37,897 bases of DNA, taken from the NCBI GenBank assembly GCA_016932015.1, contig JAFGDQ010000085.1, forward strand, positions 1-37,897, given 5' to 3'. The notes beneath the pieces were generated by a model. That model ran no database searches. It saw only the letters and a list, made by a program, of their open reading frames with translations, and was not told the DNA's origin. Every line of letters begins with the position of its first letter. Positions within the stretch are counted from its first letter, which is position 1. The DNA is from Spirochaetota bacterium (lineage in GTDB: Bacteria; Spirochaetota; UBA4802; JAFGDQ01). Of this stretch, positions 1-7,867 are shown one piece after another. The translations under genes and the position numbers were made by a program.

Positions 1-1
1 C

Positions 2-1912
2 TCAGGGGATGGATGGCTTCCAGTAGGTGACAGCATTACACCTTTTACAGGTTCATTTGAAGGAAACAGTCATACAATAAGCAATCTAACAATAAATAAT
101 CTTGTATTAATATATGTTGGTCTTTTTGGATATATTTCAGGTGAGGTAAAGGATCTGATTTTTATTGATGTAAATATTCAAACAAATCAACGGGCCGGAG
201 CACTGGCAGCACGCAGTGAAAATAACAGTATTGAAAACTGCTCAATGACAGGATCTGTTCAAGGTAATGATTTTGTTGGCGGTCTTATTGGATATACTTA
301 TACAACAACAATAATAAATTCATATGCATCCGGAAATGTATCCGGTGGAAATTGCGTTGGAGGACTGGTTGGTAAAAATGATTTGGGTACGATAACAGGG
401 TGTCACTATTCAACTGGTACAGTGAAAGGCACAGGAGAAAATATAGGAGGATTAGTTGGTCAAAATTCAGGTGCTTTGATAAACTGTTACGTAAGCGGAA
501 GTGTTTCAGTAACAACTGCGCAATCAGATTTCATTGGCGGCCTTGTAGGTCAAAGTTCCGGCACTATTACCGATTCCTGTACAACTGATACATGTAATAT
601 AACAGTAACATTGAGTGATGTCAGTGTTGATCCAAGCTATGTGAATATCGGCGGTTTGGTTGGTGTTGCCTCTGCGAATATAACTAATTGTCATACGGAA
701 GGCACTATTGATGTTGATATTACTGCTACCGGTTCAGGAACGATCTATATCCATATAGGAGGACTTATCGGACAGGTATATACATCAATTACTATTGACG
801 GATCATATGCTACTGGAACTTTTCTTAATGTTAATTTAACAGGATCATATAATACAACGACTGATCGTTTATATTCTGGCGGATTGATTGGTCTTAACTT
901 TGCAGATATTACTGATTGTTATGTAACCTCGCCTATTACTGAAACGGATGATGGCAATATTGCCAATATCAAGACAGGAGGTTTAATTGGAGAGCACAAT
1001 CTTGGAACTGTTTCGAACTCATATAATGAAGGCGATGTAATTTCAGACGGTAATAATGTAGGCGGACTCATCGGGCGTAATGCAGGCGGGACAATACAAA
1101 GTAATTCATATTCTAATGGCAATGTTGAAGGGAATATTGCTGTGGGCGGATTGGTTGGCTATAATGAAGGAAAAATAAGCAATTGTTTTGCAACAGGAGA
1201 TGCAACAGGATCAAGCTTACAGACCGGCGGACTGGTTGGCCATAATTATTCAGCTATGGGGATCGTGGAATATTCTCATTCGACAGGACATGTTATCGGC
1301 AATGGTAATACAGGAGGGCTAGTAGGTAACAATGAAAATGGATCAATTTCATATTGTTATGCTACTGGACAAGTTGATGGTACTACATCAGTTGGCGGGC
1401 TTGTAGGGTATTCTAGTTCAGCTTCAGGTATTATTCAGACATTTGCAACAGGAAATGTTTATGGAAGCGGACAGTCAATAGGAGGTTTGGTGGGTAGAAA
1501 CTGGAGCGGTCCTATAACTAACTGCTATGCAAGAGGATCAGTTACGGGTACATCTGCAGATATCGGAGTTGGTATATTCGCCGGTACAGGCGGATTGATT
1601 GGATATAAGAATGGTGGTGATAGTTTAAATTGTTATTCAACCGGTTATGTGTCCGGATCTCTTACTCCAGGCGGGTTTTGCGGATACAACGCTGGCGGAG
1701 CAATTAATTTATGTTATTATGACGAAGATATATCAGGACAGAACGATGATATTGGCAAAGGATCTCCAAGGGCAACAACCCAAATGTCTTACCCATATGA
1801 TTCAGGCACAACATTCCTGACCTGGGATTTTGCCACTATATGGATTGAGGACAGCATGCTTCCGCTTTCAAATGATAATTATCCATATTTAAGACTGAAT
1901 CCGCCGGAATAA
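2..1912 (+). CDS. GLUG-repeat surface protein (5' end outside the window)
   Basis: The frame is open from base 2, so this is the last 636 residues of a larger protein. Before the first internal Met (base 245) it already reads DGWLPVG, FTGSFEGN and VGLFGYISG, which is typical of GLUG proteins. About 15 copies of the GLUG core (GGLVGxN or GGLIGxN) follow, spaced roughly 25-45 residues apart and separated by I.NCYATG-like strands, plus one degenerate copy (GGFCGYNAGG). The pattern predicts a right-handed beta-helix exposed outside the cell, as in adhesins and other large secreted proteins. The end (CYYDEDISGQ to YPYLRLNPPE) is the usual close of such proteins. No T9SS tail, LPXTG or membrane anchor is visible at the C-terminus. 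Export cannot be judged because the N-terminus is missing. Substrate or partner is unknown. Confidence 0.85.
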   Translation, partial: SGDGWLPVGDSITPFTGSFEGNSHTISNLTINNLVLIYVGLFGYISGEVKDLIFIDVNIQTNQRAGALAARSENNSIENCSMTGSVQGNDFVGGLIGYTYTTTIINSYASGNVSGGNCVGGLVGKNDLGTITGCHYSTGTVKGTGENIGGLVGQNSGALINCYVSGSVSVTTAQSDFIGGLVGQSSGTITDSCTTDTCNITVTLSDVSVDPSYVNIGGLVGVASANITNCHTEGTIDVDITATGSGTIYIHIGGLIGQVYTSITIDGSYATGTFLNVNLTGSYNTTTDRLYSGGLIGLNFADITDCYVTSPITETDDGNIANIKTGGLIGEHNLGTVSNSYNEGDVISDGNNVGGLIGRNAGGTIQSNSYSNGNVEGNIAVGGLVGYNEGKISNCFATGDATGSSLQTGGLVGHNYSAMGIVEYSHSTGHVIGNGNTGGLVGNNENGSISYCYATGQVDGTTSVGGLVGYSSSASGIIQTFATGNVYGSGQSIGGLVGRNWSGPITNCYARGSVTGTSADIGVGIFAGTGGLIGYKNGGDSLNCYSTGYVSGSLTPGGFCGYNAGGAINLCYYDEDISGQNDDIGKGSPRATTQMSYPYDSGTTFLTWDFATIWIEDSMLPLSNDNYPYLRLNPPE

Positions 1913-1963
1913 AAATTTAATATACAGACAAACAGTCATAATCTGAAATAATTTCATTCCCCG

Positions 1964-1985
1964 GCCCACGGTTGAAACCGTGGGC
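1964..1985. repeat. Left REP-like hairpin of the Y1 transposase element
   Basis: This is a perfect palindrome with 10-base arms GCCCACGGTT and AACCGTGGGC and a two-base centre; in practice it forms an 8-bp stem with a TTGAAA loop. It sits 52 bases after the GLUG gene. A second weaker stem (AAAAATCA/TGATTTTT, 1998-2018) lies between it and the transposase stop and may end transposase transcription. Confidence 0.75.
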
Positions 1986-2027
1986 AATATGCTGCATAAA
2001 AATCATTCGGTGATTTTTCGCGCGTGT

Positions 2028-2462
2028 TTAATCTCGCGATAGATTGTTGATTTTCAGAATTCCGTTAAATTCGTTTTCAAACGTTCTTTTTATATGATGC
2101 TTTTTCTGATTCAGGATATAACGGTACACGCGCTTCAACTGAGATTCGCTGACGGAAAAAGCGGCGTATCCTGTCTGCCATGTAAATTTTAACGGAGTAA
2201 AATTATTCTGATTGATCCGGTGCGAGCTGACGCCTTTCAGGTTTTTTACGATTTGCGCAATGGACATTGACGGATTTTGAGTGAATAAAATATGTACATG
2301 ATCCGGCATGCCGTTGATTATTTTTACACTGCATCCATTCTCATTCAATTCACCGGCCATAAATTTGTAAATCTGATTCTGAATATTTTCCGCTATCAGG
2401 GGTCTGCGTCCTTTTGTGGAAAAAACGAGATGTATCCATAGATTGTAATATGAATGAGACAT
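2028..2462 (-). CDS. Y1 (HUH) transposase, IS200/REP-associated type
   Basis: The 144-residue protein has the whole Y1_Tnp fold: an N-terminal HLVFSTKGRRPLI strand, the metal-binding HUH motif HVH at residues 55-57 (PDHVHILF), TWQTGYAAFSVS near residue 95, and the nucleophile-bearing helix ending in RYILNQKKHH, with Y115 the likely catalytic tyrosine. It would nick and join single-stranded DNA at hairpin ends. Length and motifs are normal, so the enzyme looks intact. No TnpB/IscB accessory gene and no omega-like RNA region are seen. The two flanking hairpins are inverted, as in REP/BIME pairs. Assigning it as a RAYT rather than a classical IS200 would need the genomic count of the hairpin. 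Confidence 0.9.
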   Translation of the reverse strand: MSHSYYNLWIHLVFSTKGRRPLIAENIQNQIYKFMAGELNENGCSVKIINGMPDHVHILFTQNPSMSIAQIVKNLKGVSSHRINQNNFTPLKFTWQTGYAAFSVSESQLKRVYRYILNQKKHHIKRTFENEFNGILKINNLSRD

Positions 2463-2818
2463 TTTAATTTAATCGCATTTATATAGTAATATTTTTTATA
2501 ATATACTGCAATATTGTGTGTTTAATATCAACATATTTCTAATAAAAAAATAAAAATATTTAAATTAATTATTTCAAATAAATATTATAAATATATTTGC
2601 CCACGGTTTCAATCGTGGGCAGGTTTAAAAAAATTAATATAAATTTGATTTTCATAAATATTTTTATTTTATTATGATTAGTTTAATATTTATTTGAACC
2701 GGATTCATTTTATTGTCATAATTTCCCGCGTTTTTACGCGGCCAATTGAATATTTATTAAAATTTTAATAGTAAAATTGTCAATAAATATTGAGAATTAT
2801 TTTTTCCCGGAGATGCAA
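2463..2818. other. AT-rich intergenic stretch between transposase and barrel protein
   Basis: This stretch of about 350 bases holds the right-hand hairpin of the transposable element (2599-2620) and, near its end, a second compact palindrome at 2726-2741 (arms CCGCGT/ACGCGG, TTTT loop). No convincing gene is present. An upstream TTG extension (2777) of the following gene is possible but lacks a ribosome site. Confidence 0.5.
2599..2620. repeat. Right REP-like hairpin of the Y1 transposase element
   Basis: The arms are GCCCACGG and TCGTGGGC around a TTTCAA core, the inverse of the left hairpin with one base changed (a G-T pair replaces G-C). It lies 136 bases upstream of the transposase start in a very AT-rich stretch. 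Confidence 0.75.
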
Positions 2819-3475
2819 ATGAAAGAAAAAATTTTTTACTCAGCGCTTTTTTTAACTGCAATTCTGTTTTATACAGCAAATGCTTACGCATTCGGTATTG
2901 GTGCGTATTTTACTGCTTCTACAGGTTCTTATGAATGGGAATACAACATAGATGAGCAGGAGGACCCGATAATTGATTCCGGCGTAAGAAAACCCGGATT
3001 CGGATTCATGCTGGATACAAACCTGGCCCGCGACCAGATTTACAATTACCGCCTGCAGGTCGGTTACAGCAAAATAACTATTGACAATGATCATAATGCA
3101 TATGATTTAAACGGCAAAGAATATCATATATACAATACGTTCGGTTTCGGAATAATCCGCGAAAAATTCGGAAGGCTATGGTTTGGCCCGCAGATAGGCG
3201 CTGGATATATTGACGGCGAATATGACATGCCGTCATCGCTTGAATACGAAGGTAACTATTTCTGGACTTTGTATTTCAGCACAGGCTTTGTCGCAGGATT
3301 TAACTATAACCTTGGGGATTTTTTTACCCTGGCTGTTGACGGCGGAATAAGAGTGCTTGCCGGTTTCGGTACAGCGGACATGGCTTCGTCCACAATTGGC
3401 GTTCAGGTTACCGGAACAGAGGGATTTATCAATGTTTGCGCTCTTCTTCGTTTGAACGATAATTACGGGAGATAG
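2819..3475 (+). CDS. Exported barrel-like outer-membrane protein, function unknown
   Basis: The 218-residue protein starts with a clear Sec signal (MKEK, a hydrophobic run, then TANAYA before FGIGAYF; cleavage likely after residue 24). The mature part alternates aromatic and glycine-rich strands (GFGFMLDTNLA, YRLQVGYSKI, TFGFGIIREKFG, FWTLYFSTGFVAGFNYNL, VDGGIRVLAGFG) and ends in short polar residues. This resembles the 8-strand OmpA/OmpW-like barrel proteins in size and pattern. The start at 2819 is chosen because GGAG lies 6 bases upstream; an ATG at 2813 overlaps that site and a TTG at 2777 has none. It stands alone, with a spacer on each side. No catalytic motif is seen. Confidence 0.75.
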   Translation: MKEKIFYSALFLTAILFYTANAYAFGIGAYFTASTGSYEWEYNIDEQEDPIIDSGVRKPGFGFMLDTNLARDQIYNYRLQVGYSKITIDNDHNAYDLNGKEYHIYNTFGFGIIREKFGRLWFGPQIGAGYIDGEYDMPSSLEYEGNYFWTLYFSTGFVAGFNYNLGDFFTLAVDGGIRVLAGFGTADMASSTIGVQVTGTEGFINVCALLRLNDNYGR

Positions 3476-3553
3476 TTGATTATTTTTAAAATTTGAAATT
3501 GAAACTTCTCAGGCGTTGGATGAAATTCTATTCTTTTTTTGTTTCTATAAAGA

Positions 3554-3582
3554 TTGACAATAACAGGTGCAATTAATAAATT
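3554..3582 (+). promoter_or_regulatory. Sigma70-type promoter of module A (TTGACA-N17-TAAATT)
   Basis: A perfect -35 hexamer TTGACA (3554-3559) is followed at 17 bases by TAAATT (3577-3582). The same two hexamers at the same spacing occur before the paralogous module B (6166-6194). An inverted repeat CAGGT/ACCTG (3564-3568, 3583-3587) brackets the -10 box and could be an operator. Confidence 0.55.
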
Positions 3583-3602
3583 ACCTGCATAAATTTTTAA
3601 TT

Positions 3603-3629
3603 AATTCCGCTTTAAGCAGGAATTTTTTT
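3603..3629 (+). terminator. Rho-independent terminator or attenuator
   Basis: The stem AATTCCGCTT/AAGC-GGAATT has one bulged A (3618) and is followed by seven T residues. It lies 128 bases after the barrel gene, but downstream of the predicted module A promoter. It may therefore end the upstream transcript, act as an attenuator in the module A leader, or both. Confidence 0.6.
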
Positions 3630-3689
3630 AAATTGATATGTAATTTTATTAATCAGAATGTTGCATAAAAATCATGCATGGAGTTTTTA

Positions 3690-5207
3690 ATGAAAAGAGT
3701 TTTAATTTTCCTGTCAATTTGCGCTTTATCTGCATTATTAGCATCATGTAATTCCTTAAACGATCAGGAAACAGCAATGGTTACAATTGATACGGGTATA
3801 AGAGCTTCAAAAGCCGCTGCTCCTTCTGATATTACTGATATATCTGTTACAGTATCAGGAGAAGGTATGGCGACAATGACAAGGTCAATTCCTACAGATA
3901 CAGGTATACGAACATTTGAAGTTCCGGTTGGTTCTGCAAGGTTCTTTTCTGTTAAAGCGAACGGTCAATATTTTACATATATTGGTTCAGCTACATATGA
4001 TATATTTGATACAGAAGAAAATAATATAAATATTAGCATGATAAAACAGGCAGGAGTATTGAATCTCAATATACCGAATCAAAGCTCTTATACGGGAACA
4101 GTTGAAAGCTTCACTATTGCAGTAACAATGTCTGAATCCGGCAGTACTATTGAGCAAATTTTTTCACCCTCGGATGCTTTATTGATGGATGTACCATCAG
4201 GTAACAGCAGAGAAATAACGATTACGACTACTCCACTTTCTATAAGTGCAGCGGTATCTTTTTCAACAGAAGAAGCTGTTGCTGATTTTATTTCCGGTGA
4301 AGAAACAAATGTTTCTGTATCCCCGGTTGTAACTGAGACAAAAATACTGATTCCTGATTTTCTTAATGGCAGAATCGTGCAGATAAATAATGGCGATTTC
4401 AATGACCCTCTATGGAGTCCGGACTGGATTGAAAAAGATGCGTCTAGTTCAGCTGATGGATTATACTTATCAACAATTAGCATTAATTCTTTATATCCTT
4501 ATGATATTGCAATTGATTCATCAGGAAGAATTTATATTGCGAATAATTATTCTCTTCCGGATGGAGCGATTATTCGAATTGATAATATTAATGATACATC
4601 TCCGGAATCAATTACTGCTGCCGCGGGGATACAGTCTCTTGCTTTAGATCGCGTTAATAATTTACTTTATTTTTCCACGTCAGGCTCGTCTGTTTTTCGA
4701 ATAAGAACAGATGTAGCAGATACAGCTACTGATCTGGGATTTGATGATACAGAACTTGCAGACGGGAACTATAATATAACAGGGCTTGAAGTGGATAATA
4801 ATTATTTATATTTATCTAATAATATGGGTGCAACGATAAAAAAAGTTGATCTTAACCTATCATATCCTGACAGAGTTCTTTCCCAGTATTCCGGTTCGTT
4901 CATCGCTGCGCCATTTGATATTATTATTAAGTCAAATTATGTTTATTATACTGATCTAACCGGTCATTATGTTGTTCAAACAAATACTGATCTAGTTGAA
5001 CAGGATGTATTATTATATGCTCCGGGTGAATCTGATTCGTTTAATGATTACGGCCCTAATCGATTTCTTGCAGTATTAAATTCCAGGTTTTATTTAATTG
5101 ACGAAGATACATCAGGTACTGTTAACAGGCTTGTCTCTTTTCCTGATTTTACTTCTGACTGGAGCGAATACTCCGGAGATTCAAACTTTCGTTTTTATGC
5201 TTGTTAA
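3690..5207 (+). CDS. Propeller lipoprotein, module A (Ig-like domain plus NHL-like repeats)
   Basis: The 505-residue protein has a lipoprotein signal: MKRVLIF, a hydrophobic core and LLAS before C20. The start at 3690 is preferred over 3678 because GGAG is 6 bases upstream. Residues about 28-125 form a beta-rich, prealbumin/Ig-like domain (VTIDTGI, ISVTVSGEGMATMTRSI, RTFEVPVG). From about residue 215 there are repeated blades of the NHL/SMP-30 type (YPYDIAIDSSGRIYIANN, IQSLALDRVNNLLYFSTS, ITGLEVDNNYLYLSNN, PFDIIIKSNYVYYTD), which predicts a beta-propeller. It ends in FRFYAC with a terminal cysteine. It is a close paralogue of the protein at 6290, the N-terminal domain being nearly the same. 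Nine bases separate it from the glycosyltransferase-like gene. Ligand unknown. Confidence 0.8.
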   Translation: MKRVLIFLSICALSALLASCNSLNDQETAMVTIDTGIRASKAAAPSDITDISVTVSGEGMATMTRSIPTDTGIRTFEVPVGSARFFSVKANGQYFTYIGSATYDIFDTEENNINISMIKQAGVLNLNIPNQSSYTGTVESFTIAVTMSESGSTIEQIFSPSDALLMDVPSGNSREITITTTPLSISAAVSFSTEEAVADFISGEETNVSVSPVVTETKILIPDFLNGRIVQINNGDFNDPLWSPDWIEKDASSSADGLYLSTISINSLYPYDIAIDSSGRIYIANNYSLPDGAIIRIDNINDTSPESITAAAGIQSLALDRVNNLLYFSTSGSSVFRIRTDVADTATDLGFDDTELADGNYNITGLEVDNNYLYLSNNMGATIKKVDLNLSYPDRVLSQYSGSFIAAPFDIIIKSNYVYYTDLTGHYVVQTNTDLVEQDVLLYAPGESDSFNDYGPNRFLAVLNSRFYLIDEDTSGTVNRLVSFPDFTSDWSEYSGDSNFRFYAC

Positions 5208-5216
5208 ATTTTTCAG

Positions 5217-6092
5217 TTGAAAATCGTTTACTTCACATCAGGTATAACCGGTTCCGGCCGTATTGTACGCGGAATATCAATTGGAAACGCGCTTAAAAGA
5301 AAGCACGTTTCGTGCGAGTACACAATAATCAGCAGCTCACAGTTCGGTCATCTTGCCTGTGATTTCAGGCATATTGAACTTCCGGTTGAGGAGGATACCG
5401 CACATTTAAAAGATACTTATCAGCAGTCCATACTTTACAAAACTATAGCGGAACTTGATCCTGACATTCTGGTCATTGATCTTCTGTGGTTTCCTCTTTA
5501 TCATTTTCTTGACTGCTTCAAATTCAAAAAAATCTTTCTACACAGCCAGGCAGGCGATAATTATTTCGACATTACTATAGCAGGCGACAGACGCCTGTTC
5601 AGACTGGAAGATTATGACAGAATCGTTCGCTGTGAGCCGCTTCCGGCAACTCTTGAAGCAGAAGAGATTAATCCGCTTGTTATCCGAAATAAAAATGAAA
5701 TTTTAGATCGCGATGAAGCTGTACAAAAACTTGGAGTAAAAAGCAATGGCCCGCTTTGTCTTTTTGCTTTTAACGGCAAGCCCGGGGAGTTTGAAGAGAT
5801 TAAGAACAAATACTCCTATCTGGAAGACGCAGGATATACCATGCTGTATTCAACAAACTACTCATGCAAAAGCTTTTTTCCAGTCGCTGATTATTTTAAT
5901 GCGTTTGACTTTATAATAAGCGGCGCAGGGTATAACTCTTTCTGGGAAATGATTTATTTTGACAAAGACGGAGTATTTATTCCTGTAAAGCGTCAGTTTG
6001 AGAATCAGTACTGGCGTATACAGAACTGCCAGGAATACTATTTCGAGGAAAACGGCGCTGATCAGCTTGTGGATATTATTGTGAATTTATAA
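5217..6092 (+). CDS. GT-B glycosyltransferase-like protein, module A
   Basis: The 291-residue cytoplasmic protein resembles MurG/family 28-type GT-B transferases. The N-terminal strand and glycine-rich loop are KIVYFTSGITGSGR (residues 2-15), DPDILVIDLLW (81-91) is an inner strand of the first half, and the C-terminal half carries ISGAGYNSFWE (234-244) followed by VFIPVKRQFENQYWR, the usual place of the nucleotide-sugar loop. It is shorter than MurG (about 350). The TTG start at 5217 is supported by alignment with the ATG-started paralogue at 7868 (MKIVYFTSG against MKIIYYTSG). No ribosome site is seen, so translation is probably coupled to the lipoprotein stop 9 bases upstream. Donor and acceptor sugars are unknown; a non-catalytic role cannot be excluded. 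Confidence 0.7.
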   Translation: MKIVYFTSGITGSGRIVRGISIGNALKRKHVSCEYTIISSSQFGHLACDFRHIELPVEEDTAHLKDTYQQSILYKTIAELDPDILVIDLLWFPLYHFLDCFKFKKIFLHSQAGDNYFDITIAGDRRLFRLEDYDRIVRCEPLPATLEAEEINPLVIRNKNEILDRDEAVQKLGVKSNGPLCLFAFNGKPGEFEEIKNKYSYLEDAGYTMLYSTNYSCKSFFPVADYFNAFDFIISGAGYNSFWEMIYFDKDGVFIPVKRQFENQYWRIQNCQEYYFEENGADQLVDIIVNL

Positions 6093-6165
6093 ATATGATT
6101 ATTCCGGGTTTTAGTCTTCATGTAAATTTTTAAATTTTTTTGATTCTTTTCCTGCGTAATTAACA

Positions 6166-6194
6166 TTGACATCTAATACAGATATTTGTAAATT
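6166..6194 (+). promoter_or_regulatory. Sigma70-type promoter of module B (TTGACA-N17-TAAATT)
   Basis: TTGACA (6166-6171) and TAAATT (6189-6194) with 17 bases between are the same hexamers and spacing as before module A. The leader to the ATG at 6290 is about 90 bases and has no terminator-like stem, unlike module A. Confidence 0.55.
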
Positions 6195-6289
6195 ATATTT
6201 AACTTTTAGCAACAGCACCTTCTTTTATATATTTATAAGTTAATAACAATGAATTTGAAACATAAAAACCTGTAATATCGGAGCTTTTT

Positions 6290-7864
6290 ATGAAAAAAAT
6301 ATCTGCTATATTGATTATTTGTGTTCTTTCTATTTTCCCTGCTGCATGCAATTCCTTAAATGATTCCAATACAGCTACAGTAACAATTGATACGGGCATC
6401 AGAACATCAAAGGCAGCTGCGCCTTCGGATGTTACAGACATAGCCGTTACTGTATCAGGAGAAGGAATGGCTACCATGACAAGATCAATTCCCGCAGATA
6501 CAGGGATGCGGACATTTGAGGTGCCGGTTGGTACAGCAAGACTATTTGCTGTTACTGCTAGCGGGCAGACTTTTAAATATCTCGGTTCAGCTACCTATGA
6601 TATCGTTGAGAATGAGGAAGTAAATATTAATATTACAATGGTTCGACAGGCCGGTATATTGAATCTTCCATATCAGAGCAGTTATAGCGGAACAACTGAA
6701 AGTTTTACTGTTACAGTCAGTATTCCTGAGACAGGCGGATCTGTTGAATATACCTTTCCGCCGGATGATACAACAACAAAGTACGTACCATCAGGCAATA
6801 ACCGTCAAATAGCAATCACTGCGACACCCCTTGCGGAAAGCGCTGTTATTTCTTTTTCTACAGTGACGACTACCGCTGACTTTGTTACAGGTCAGTATAC
6901 TGATGTATTTTTATTGCCGATTGTTGCTGAAACAAAACTTGTCATTCCTGATATCGATGATTGGAACGGATCATATTATAGATTAATTATACTTGAGAAT
7001 TTTATTGCGCCGACATGGAATGAAATTTTAGGTGCAAATCTTACTAATACTATTTCTAGCAATTATAATTTTTATCCGTGGGATATTGATTTTGATAAAC
7101 AGGGAAGAATATATGTTGCTGTAAATTCTTCTGAGGAGCAGGTTCTTAGAATTGACAGTTTGAGTAGTTTAAATGATACGGAAATCGTTCCATATCTTTC
7201 CGGTTCTGGTGTTGAAGCAATTGCAATTGACAGGAATAATAATTATCTGTATCATACAAGAGGGACTGATTTAAGAAGAACAGATATTGCAAGTCCTGGA
7301 ACAGGAACTGCTCTTGACTTATCCGCTTTTACAAATCCATATTTCACTGCCATTGCAGTTGATGATCAAGGAATGTTATATCTTTCGGATTCAGCTGAAA
7401 CAACTCCTAGTGCTGAGTTGGTTCAGGATAGGATAGTAAAATATAATCCGGAAACAGGAGCAATTATAACAACATATTCTTCGAATATTGATTTTCTATT
7501 AACCGTGTTTGACGGGGGAGCTACTAAAAATATTTCTGATATAATGATTCGTGATAATTATGTTTATGTGGCGAACTATGGAGGAGTTGATGGATCCAAA
7601 ATTTTTCAACTGAATACAGATCTGCAATATGTTGATTCTTATGGTAATACAAGTGAAACGAATACTTCTCGGGGATATTTTTATGGACCTCATCATTTTG
7701 TAGGTATAAGGAACGATCAGTTTGTTATCATTGATGAAAATTTTGGTAATTCGTTTAATCCTCTTGATAAACTGATATCAATGGAGGACATGAACGGAAC
7801 AAACTGGTCTGTTTTTGATCCTAGTTCTTATGAGGAATCATTCAGCTTTTATTATTACTGCTGA
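6290..7864 (+). CDS. Propeller lipoprotein, module B (paralogue of 3690-5207)
   Basis: The 524-residue lipoprotein has a signal MKKISAILII and a lipobox FPAA before C20, then NSLNDSNTATVTIDTG. The first domain (about 28-125) is nearly identical to module A (VTVSGEGMATMTRSIP, RTFEVPVG). The propeller part is more diverged but keeps the blade pattern (WDIDFDKQGRIYVAVN, EAIAIDRNNNYLYHT, TAIAVDDQGMLYLSD, SDIMIRDNYVYVANYGG, FVIIDE). The end FSFYYYC again places cysteine as the last residue. The ribosome site GGAG sits before the ATG in the same GGAG-T-rich context as module A. The next gene begins 3 bases after its stop, which suggests coupled translation. It is probably anchored in an outer or inner membrane facing the periplasm or exterior. 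Confidence 0.8.
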   Translation: MKKISAILIICVLSIFPAACNSLNDSNTATVTIDTGIRTSKAAAPSDVTDIAVTVSGEGMATMTRSIPADTGMRTFEVPVGTARLFAVTASGQTFKYLGSATYDIVENEEVNINITMVRQAGILNLPYQSSYSGTTESFTVTVSIPETGGSVEYTFPPDDTTTKYVPSGNNRQIAITATPLAESAVISFSTVTTTADFVTGQYTDVFLLPIVAETKLVIPDIDDWNGSYYRLIILENFIAPTWNEILGANLTNTISSNYNFYPWDIDFDKQGRIYVAVNSSEEQVLRIDSLSSLNDTEIVPYLSGSGVEAIAIDRNNNYLYHTRGTDLRRTDIASPGTGTALDLSAFTNPYFTAIAVDDQGMLYLSDSAETTPSAELVQDRIVKYNPETGAIITTYSSNIDFLLTVFDGGATKNISDIMIRDNYVYVANYGGVDGSKIFQLNTDLQYVDSYGNTSETNTSRGYFYGPHHFVGIRNDQFVIIDENFGNSFNPLDKLISMEDMNGTNWSVFDPSSYEESFSFYYYC

Positions 7865-7867
7865 TAC

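Larger units (their letters stand above)
1964..2620 (-). mobile_element. IS200/RAYT-like element: one Y1 transposase between two inverted hairpins
   Basis: A single tnpA-type gene (minus strand) lies between two nearly identical 22-nt hairpins at 1964-1985 and 2599-2620. Both have the arms GCCCACG and CGTGGGC. The loop side reads TTGAAA in the left copy and TTTCAA in the right copy, so the two are in inverted orientation, and they differ by one base in the stem. Single-strand transposons of the IS200/IS605 class and REP-associated tyrosine transposases use such hairpins as ends or as targets. The limits given are the outer edges of the hairpins; real cleavage sites would lie a few bases away and cannot be fixed from one copy. 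Confidence 0.7.

Noticed and set aside
245..1912. Repeats of the GLUG gene as a CRISPR-like or simple tandem DNA repeat
   Set aside because: The regular units are protein-level GLUG motifs; DNA copies are diverged and the spacing varies.
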